64,000 nucleotides of DNA from Cordia subcordata (taxonomy: Eukaryota; Streptophyta; Magnoliopsida; Boraginales; Cordiaceae). Location: positions 6,228,501 to 6,292,500 of the forward strand of contig JAPTOF010000011.1 in the NCBI GenBank assembly GCA_028554755.1, in the 5' to 3' direction. Each line of letters starts with the position of its first letter. The stretch's first letter is position 1. Under the pieces are notes generated by a model, which did no database searches, was not told the origin of the DNA, and was given only the letters and a program-made list of their open reading frames with translations. Positions 57,401-64,000 of this stretch are shown piece by piece. The position numbers and the translations under genes were made by a program.

Positions 57401-60400
57401 TCTTAATTCAGCATCCTAACTGCAGCTATAGATTTAGAAAATATAGATACCACTCGTTTGATACTGTTAACAATAGACAAGAAGAATGTGACTGAGATGG
57501 CATAACTTTGTCAAAAAGATTAGAAGCCAAGCAAACCCTAACCTAAAATTAGTTGAGCAAATATAGGCCCTATTTGGATTGGCTTTTTTCAGGAAAAAGC
57601 ACTTTTTTTCCAAAAAAAGTTACATTAATTTTGCAATAACTATTTGATTTGGCTTCCAAAAAAGCTGAAACTCTGAAAAAAGCTCAAATACAACTTTTTT
57701 TAGAAGCCAAAATTTTCAGCTTTTCAAAAAAAGCTATTTTTCAAAAGCTGTTTAAAAAAGCGATTTTGAAAAAAGCCAATCCAAATGGGCCCATACTCCT
57801 GATCTCTTATAGAACAAATATTGACATCCAATTTGTGGGAATGCAGAAAAAGCCACGAAAAAGAGGCAAAACAGAATTATTCCACTTACCTTCATTTTCG
57901 CCATTTATAAAAGATAAGAGGTCATCAAGCGGACGGTCATCAGCATGTTCCTCTTCAACCTCAACATTCTAAGTGAAACAAGAAAAGTGATTTCTCTCAA
58001 TAAATGGACATATACCAGCTTATTCTGCTGGTGCATGACCACTATTCTGTAGTCAAAGTTCAAAGTTGAAAGATGTGACATAACACAAGACCAGACACTG
58101 AAGTGCAATGAATAGTCAAAAACAAAATAGGTAAATGAAACAGTGCCATGATGACCTTTAATTTTTGCCTCTCTTTTAATTCCTTCCGCTTTCGAGCATA
58201 TAATCTGTTCAATAGACGAATTCGAGGATCATCCATTGTGTTTTTTAGAGGCTCCAGTTTCTCTTCCTGGAACAGTCCAAAAACCCAATTTAGGAAAAGC
58301 ATATTCAAGCATATGATTTCGGCAAAACTATAAAGGACATTAAGCATATACACTGCTTGCAAGCGGAAGACACCTCTGTAAGATCATCAGGCAGATGAAA
58401 TATCTCACGTATCTCTTCTGGAGTTTTTCCCTCAATCATCCGTGCAAGTGCACGGCTTGTGAGATCAACCAATGGCTTCAGCTGTAGGCTATCAGCAGCA
58501 GAAGTCAATTCACAAAGCCTCTTCGTATCCATTCGAATGAACTTCTCATCAAAAGTTTTCCGCTCCTACATTAAATTGCCAGAGGTCAAACCTATTGTAC
58601 AGAATCCCTCACACAGAAATAGAATTATGATTTGCTGTATTATTATCCTTGTAATTTCCAATCTTGATTCTGCAGTACTAAAAAATAGACATGAACTTCT
58701 ATTTGGTCTCATAAAGCAAGAACCACAGAAACAATTAATGAAGAAAGAAATTAAATAGTTAAATAAATAGATAGCTATGGAACACATTATACCTTGTTCG
58801 AGCGGCCAGGTACTTGATGAAATTGGCAGTAGTCAAGAATCAGACTCAACATTGCAGGATTGACACGTGAAGGGAGTGATATGGGGTAATTCTTTGAAGA
58901 TCCCATGCCTGAGTGTATTTCATGACATATCAAGGGGCAAAACATGGCAACCTCTTGTTCAACTTGTTGTATTGAGCCATCTGTGGTCTGAAGCCATACA
59001 TAGGACTTCATCATCTGAGGACATAATAAAGTGCTAACATTAGAATCGATAATGTTGAAGATGATGGTAACAATAATAATATAATTACAAAAAAAAAAGC
59101 ACTGTGAGCAGAAGAAGAAAGCAAATGAAGACTCGAGCAGATAACAAACAATCATGAACTAGACAAACATCTTCTCATAATAAAAACTGTAAAATTAGGA
59201 ACCAGAAACTTGAAAGAAGCATATATGATAAGACATCTAAGTAATCTATAGGCTCAGAAAAAATAGAGATTCTCTTAATGAAATCTATTCCTCTCAGTCA
59301 TACCAGATTGCCTGACTTTCCACGCATCCTCCAAAACTAGTGCATCCTATATTCTGGAGAGCATCCGTTTTAGAAAGATCATCAACAACAGGAGTATGAG
59401 TCTGTATGTGACTGTACTAAATTTGATTCCAGGTTTTCTTTTCTGTTCTCTTGGGGCTTGTGTGTGCGAGTGTGGTTGAAGACGGGGGTAGGGAGTCAGG
59501 AGAAGATATAACGCATCCCTAGTTGCTCAGTAATTGCAGTCTAAAAAATGATGATAAAATTTGCTGTCCACTTTTCTATAGTGAGAAGACATACAACCTG
59601 AATACACCAGCCTTATGTCAGTATGTTTAATTTGGCATATTCTTATTTCAAAAGGGTAGAGTTAAAGCTTCATAAACATTATTGCATAAAATTACGTCTT
59701 TCACACAAGTAAAATTACATCTTCCACACAAGTACAATTAATCTGTCCTATCCTAAAAGGTCCTTTATAAGACAGTTTACAAAACTGACACTTGAAAACG
59801 CATCGAATCTGACACTCCTGCCGGAGTCCATGTAGCATAGGGACAACTAAGCTAATTAAACAAAATCAGACTGGAACAATCTTAACACTTGTCTTTTCAC
59901 CGTTTTGTTGCCTATCTCTGCCTTCAATACAATACATTATGCCCCTTCTCTTTTGATATACTGCAAATCACCCCCCTGCTGTTAGCGAAGCTTCATGGAT
60001 TTTGCCTTCAGCGATATTTCAAATTTACAACTTACACCAACAATATTTGTGCCCAGATTCTGTTAAAAACTCTGTTATAAATTGACTGTAAATGGGGCTT
60101 CTCATGATCTTTTTCTGGGCAGGGGTGGGGTCTGGAGTGAAGTCACTAGAACATGAGGTGACACACTTTTTGCCAAGAATAGATTGGTTGTTGGGTGGTG
60201 AAACGAAGAAATATGTATTAACTGCAACTAAATTGAATATATTACCCTCATATGAACCCCCCCAAGTTTTGGAAAAGTTGGTCTTAATTTCAGCAAGAGG
60301 TGTACAAGAAGACAGCTGTTGACCTCACAGTAAAATCACAGGACATCATGCATTTCCTCAGTTGATTAGTGGCATGTCAAGCCATAGACAACAGGTTAAA

Positions 60401-62334
60401 TATAAGAAAAATATGGTGCCTTAACATCTTGGAACAAATGGCTAGTTATAAAAAAGGGATAATCACTTTATCTTCCAATTTTGAAAGGACCAAAGATATT
60501 ACCGTACAGAAGATATAACCCTTCAAATTGTGGGTGTGAAATGTCTGACAGAAGTAATTACAAGTTACAGAAGCGCCCATATTAAAAAGGCTGCACCCGT
60601 TAGCCATGCTGCTGAAATGCATACTAAAAGACTAACTTTCATCTGTAGTAGTAAAGGGAAGCAACAAAAGAAAAAGTAGAAGGATGTTGTTGAAGGTGAA
60701 AATGGGTCATTGCAAAATATCTGGCATTTGATGAACCAATGATCAGATTAATGAACAACACAAGTAATAAGATGAGTCTTAAAAATTACTTTATCAAAAT
60801 TACCTCCCTTCTTAACCAGGTTTAGAGGATCCAATAGAGGTTAAGTCCGACATTGTCGTGTTCGTGAACATTGTCCAATTTACAATAAGAGATTTCGGTT
60901 ATTGTTAACTGTAAGAAGTTAAACCCTTACTGGAAACACAGTGCTAATATTGAAAGCAAGTTTACCAAGAAAATGGTTATGATTGTTAAGAATCACTGCG
61001 TTTCCATCATAAAACCAATTGGTTAATATGAGGGGTAGCCTAGGACCTTAATATGGTGGGCATGATTATTGAGATTTTTCCACGTAGGACTTTTTATATG
61101 TTGTAACACCCCCTTATGTGTGATGAATAGACTTGAACTGGACTTGGATGCTAACTAGAAACTGGACTTAGACTTGGAAGGTCGTACCACGACCCTTGTA
61201 CAGAACTCGGATGGTCGTGTGGCCCGAAATAGGGATGGAGCACCACGACCTAAAATAGTGGGAGCTTGGCTGTTTGCATGACGGGCCACCACGTGAACAG
61301 ATTTGCACGATGGACGAGCTTAATGGGTCAAACATATGCGCAGCATAGAGACTGGACCAAAAGCCCAGCTCTGGTAACATGTTAAGAATTATTAAAGTTT
61401 CATCATAAAAATCAATTGATTAATATGAGGAGTGGCTCAGGATCTTAATATAATGGACTTGATTCTTGAAATTTTTCCATGTGGGAGTTTTATATGTTGT
61501 AACAATGATAAATCTCGTTACAATTGTTACTTTTTGAACTAGAACAATTCATCTAGTCACAATTTTTCTTCTTCCACTATTCAATTTCTATTTTTTTGGG
61601 TGGGGGTGGGGAGGGAACAAAGAAAAAGAAAGCCTAACTCTTTCAGTATGATAAACTGCCTAAAAATTAAGACTGGTTCATTTTTTCCTGGACAATTAAT
61701 TTTAAAGGCAGTGACCAACAGTCACCTCATGTAAGAAGGATAAGTGTCGGTAGGAATCAGAACTTTAATTGCTTCATTAATGTCAAATGCCAGTGCAGAG
61801 AATAAAGATTGCAACTAAAACACCAATAAACTTTAGCTTCTTTATCACTTTGATATAAAATCTAACTGACTAGAAAACACCAAGATGGACCCCCAGCATA
61901 GTTATTTTCGCTCATCATTTTCCATAACAAGATGTTAAACTTCAAAAATAGGAGCCGCACTTGCCATGCAAGCTACCTCAAAATCACCAAACCAAACTTT
62001 CCATATCAAGATGTCAAAATTCCAGAATAGGAAGCACACTTGCCATGCAAGCTACCTCAAAACCACCAAACCAAAAGATACACGAAAAATTTTACATGCA
62101 CACACACAGAGGAAAGAGTAATCAGAAGTTCATCATGCGATTATATCTGTTGCACCTTGATAACAAATGTCCACAGATAGCTTTAGGGATGATAAAAAAA
62201 GGAAAATAACAAGTAAAGAAGCTGAGGAATGAAAAATAAGAAGAACAAGAGAATCTTTATGTGTTCAAGCACCTAACTAAATGACATGCATCACATACCT
62301 CAGGTTTAATTATCTCGCTATGAGCTTCTATCAT
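54462..62334 (-). CDS. ASK21: SKP1-like protein 21
   Basis: Eight coding exons join in frame to 371 residues: 62334-62299, 59014-58793, 58565-58374, 58266-58156, 57968-57890, 56902-56766, 56557-56376 and 54618-54462, all with GT-AG borders. Residues 13-86 form the SKP1 POZ-like domain (MMKSYVWLQTTDGSIQQVEQ, then EVAMFCPLIC). Residues 95-150 form the SKP1 dimerisation/F-box-contact domain (ELTSAADSLQLKPLVDL, TPEEIREIFHLPDDLTE). Classic SKP1 ends with WAFE soon after; here a 220-residue extension follows, with MDDPRIRLLNRLYARKRKEL, a basic stretch KNKKKNRRRRDQQK and an acidic segment DEFDDGDLDDEIDP. This architecture is that of Arabidopsis ASK20/ASK21, atypical members of the SCF ubiquitin-ligase adaptor family whose cullin binding is doubtful. 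The first exon contributes only MIEAHSEIIKPE. Intron 1 is 3.3 kb. Confidence 0.93.
54636..54920. repeat. Tandem duplication of about 145 bp in ASK21 intron 7
   Basis: The unit beginning AATCACAAGCAGAAAATCTT at about 54641 recurs at about 54785. Both copies continue through AGCATTATGT(G/A)GTCCCTAA, CAATTAATGCAGCA and TTCCATAAAT. The copies differ by several substitutions and short indels. Confidence 0.85.
54943..55115. repeat. Tandem duplication of about 100 bp in ASK21 intron 7
   Basis: The segment AAATGGAGC(C/T)CCA(G/A)TATA, CTCCACTAGGCCTTACC and ATTTATCAGCTTAAGTT occurs at about 54960 and again at about 55062, next to the preceding duplication. Confidence 0.85.
57566..57792. mobile_element. 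MITE of the GGCC-TTTGGATT family, member 6 (best preserved)
   Basis: The ends GGCCCTATTTGGATTGGCTT and AAGCCAATCCAAATGGGCCC are near-perfect inverted complements, 227 bp apart, flanked by ATA on both sides. The inner ends (CAAAAAAAGCTATTTTTCAA) also pair, so most of the element can fold back. It lies in ASK21 intron 5, between exons 5 and 6. Confidence 0.85.
60984..61504 (-). mobile_element. TRIM (terminal-repeat retrotransposon in miniature) in ASK21 intron 1
   Basis: Two 125-bp direct repeats (60984-61108 and 61380-61504), each TGTTAAGAAT...GTTGTAACA, bound a 271-bp interior, and the whole is flanked by the 5-bp duplication ATGAT (60979-60983 and 61505-61509). On the minus strand the sequence after the 5' LTR is TGTTACCAGAGC, two mismatches from the initiator tRNA-Met primer site TGGTATCAGAGC. 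Just before the 3' LTR is the purine tract AAGGGGG. There is no coding capacity. Size, LTR length, primer site and purine tract together fit a TRIM. LTR identity is roughly 80 percent by eye. Confidence 0.92.
61598..61615 (+). repeat. G-quadruplex motif in ASK21 intron 1, template strand
   Basis: GGG-T-GGGGG-T-GGGG-A-GGG: four G runs with single-base loops on the plus strand, which is the template strand for ASK21. It lies about 95 bases beyond the TRIM. Confidence 0.75.
61925..62085. repeat. Tandem duplication of about 78 bp in ASK21 intron 1
   Basis: The unit ATA(A/T)CAAGATGT(T/C)AAA, then CACTTGCCATGCAAGCTACC and TCAAAATCACCAAACCAAA occurs at about 61925 and 62003 with few differences. 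Confidence 0.88.
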
Positions 62335-63480
62335 TGCAGTCTTACACAATGTCAGGGGTGATATTTCAGTGAAATGCTTAACAAGTATGATCCTGTTAGT
62401 TAAAAAGCGGAGTATTAGAACAGTAATAACGTGACAACTTTTCCCTAGGCAATATGAAACGCTACCTAAATAAATGCAGTACCTGAAATTCCAAAACAGA
62501 AAGTAAAACAATAATTTCGAGATCTGCTTTTCTAAGACAGGTAGAAATGGTGCAGCTTCACTGGATGTGGAAAGCTCAGAAGACTAGATTATGAACATCT
62601 AGAATGGCTTCCCCCTGTGTCCTAATTCATTAGTTTCTTCAGAATTTGTCAACCTTCCAATTAATTGCTCACAGCACAAATGCACGAAAAGAGAAGGTCT
62701 CTTATACATCTTCCCTGAAGCTAAACAGGGTGTGCCAATCTGTAATGCATGCTTACTATCTTCATAAACCACCATAAACACAAACTTCTACAACAATAAT
62801 CAAAAAATTTTTCCTCTTTATTCCACACAGCTCAACAACGAAAAAGAATCATCAAATACGGGCCACTAATAGCAATAAACACTTAAAAAAATCCATTTTC
62901 CGAAAAAAATTTTAAAAAACCAACAAAAACACAACAAAGACCACACAACCAAACTCAAAAAGACCTCAAAATCCAACATTTTTTAACTTCATCGACCCAC
63001 GAATTTTGTCCAAGAGCCCACACGAATTCACAGCAAAAGGCCCCACTTTTACCTCATTAACTCCACATTGAGTACACCACATATTACATATACACATTAT
63101 TCTCATACACACACACACACATATATAGACAGATAAATAATTAGGCTAAGAATGACGAAACATTAATAAAAAAAAACCCTCACCTTTATCTCATTTCACA
63201 AACAATAGAATAAAACACAACCTCATTACAACTCGAGCCACAAAAAAGGGAAACATACAATATTATAAATTCCAGTAAACAACTAAATCTTGTGTTCTTG
63301 ACTAAACACAATAATTGACTTAAAAAAAAAAAACCGAATAAAAATCATTAAACAACACTAAAAAACAAAAAAATTAATTTAGGAGAAAAAGAAAAAGATA
63401 AAAGCTGTGGACCTGAAAGAGAGGCTTTGAATTGGAGAAAATTGGCGGTTGACGAACGATGAATGGGAATGGATAAATGA
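62335..63480 (-). other. 5'-UTR exons and leader intron of ASK21
   Basis: The coding first exon extends upstream to an acceptor AACTAACAG at 62393, giving a 58-base UTR segment. A non-coding first exon ends at 63413 with donor TTTCAG/GTCCAC. Between them lies a 1.0-kb leader intron. Leader introns are frequent in plant housekeeping genes; the splice sites are read by eye. Confidence 0.5.
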
Positions 63481-63548
63481 GAGAATAGAATAAAAATTTT
63501 ATTTTACTTTATTTTTCTTTTTTTCCCTCTTTTTTTTTTTTTGGTCTG

Positions 63549-63566
63549 TATATATATATGTATATA
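63549..63566 (-). promoter_or_regulatory. Possible TATA box region of ASK21
   Basis: On the minus strand CTATATACATATATATATACAG lies about 70-100 bases before the presumed first exon. Being a TA repeat it may be a chance match. Confidence 0.35.
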
Positions 63567-63946
63567 GCTATGAAATCTTTTTTATGGTGGTGGCTATTTT
63601 CGTAACTTAAATGTACTTTTTGTATATTTTTACTCCAAAATGAATTTATGTGGGTCAGACGCAGATGAGCTTTGGACTTTTCTTTTCTTTTTTTTTTTCC
63701 TCCTTAAAAATGATGAACTTTGGACTTTGTGGCAAGTTGAATTGCTAAAATTACCTTTTGGGGGGCTGGAGCTTGTGAGGAGTTTTATTTTCATTTTTAA
63801 TTTTTTGAGTTATTAAAATTTTGTCAAATAAGCTTTTTACAATTATATTATATTTTTATTTTATTTTATTTTTAAGATCTCTTTTATAATGTTGCGTGAA
63901 TGCTTACAGGCTTGAAGTAAACTCTAACGTGTTACGACTTAATTTA

Positions 63947-64000
63947 GGGCTCGTTTGGATTGACTTTTTTCAAAAGTACTTTTTTTATAACTTTTAAAAA
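63947..64000. mobile_element. MITE of the GGCC-TTTGGATT family, member 7 (cut by window end)
   Basis: The left end GGGCTCGTTTGGATTGACTT and CAAAAGTACTTTTT match the start of the family, with TTA directly on the left. The remainder is outside the window. Confidence 0.65.

Noticed and set aside
60092..60322. 76-codon plus-strand frame inside ASK21 intron 1
   Set aside because: Antisense to the gene, no similarity seen; ordinary intron sequence.
1..64000. CRISPR arrays, bacterial operons, rRNA or tRNA genes
   Set aside because: Looked for and not seen; the sequence is plant nuclear DNA and the tandem repeats present are minisatellites without spacer structure.

Overview
The window is nuclear DNA from a eudicot plant. 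The evidence is long introns with GT-AG borders, AT-rich intergenic DNA full of MITEs, Ty1/copia elements with plant-type initiator-tRNA-Met primer sites, a nuclear copy of mitochondrial nad1, and plant-only gene architectures (an SKP1-like protein with a C-terminal extension, and a PA-domain signal peptide peptidase-like protease). I cannot name the species.

Layout. 1-4.8 kb: a degraded Ty1/copia element on the minus strand, running off the left edge. 4.8-8.6 kb: intergenic DNA with microsatellites and a near-perfect palindrome. 8.7-24.6 kb: a rearranged inverted duplication. It carries two intact, convergent copies of PNO1 (9.3 kb plus, 20.8 kb minus) and a second paired block with RNase H-like remnants (14.2-15.4 kb against 21.6-24.6 kb). 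Between and around these lie broken fragments of a Tubby-like protein gene, an armadillo-repeat gene, mitochondrial nad1, a PRP6-type splicing factor and a U-box-type receptor-like kinase. 24.6-31.9 kb: gene-free AT-rich DNA with a small CACTA-like element and a MITE. 32.3-48.7 kb: a complete 14-exon signal peptide peptidase-like gene on the plus strand, interrupted in intron 8 by a 5.2-kb copia element with both LTRs and a target-site duplication. 48.7-54.4 kb: intergenic DNA with an 88-bp minisatellite. 54.4-63.5 kb: a complete SKP1-like protein 21 gene on the minus strand, convergent with the protease gene, with a TRIM retrotransposon in intron 1 and a MITE in intron 5. At least seven members of one MITE family, with ends resembling GGGCCTGTTTGGATTGG, are scattered through the window.

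The functional genes are unrelated housekeeping or cellular genes: PNO1 (40S ribosome assembly), SPPL (intramembrane proteolysis) and SKP1-like 21 (ubiquitin-ligase adaptor family). They do not form a pathway. I found no clearly undescribed system. The most unusual structure is the 8.7-24.6 kb region, where two homologous blocks occur in opposite orientation but in swapped order, with insertions whose empty sites can be read in the partner copy. Exon borders were set by hand from splice signals and reading-frame continuity, and family assignments come from recognising motifs, not from searches.
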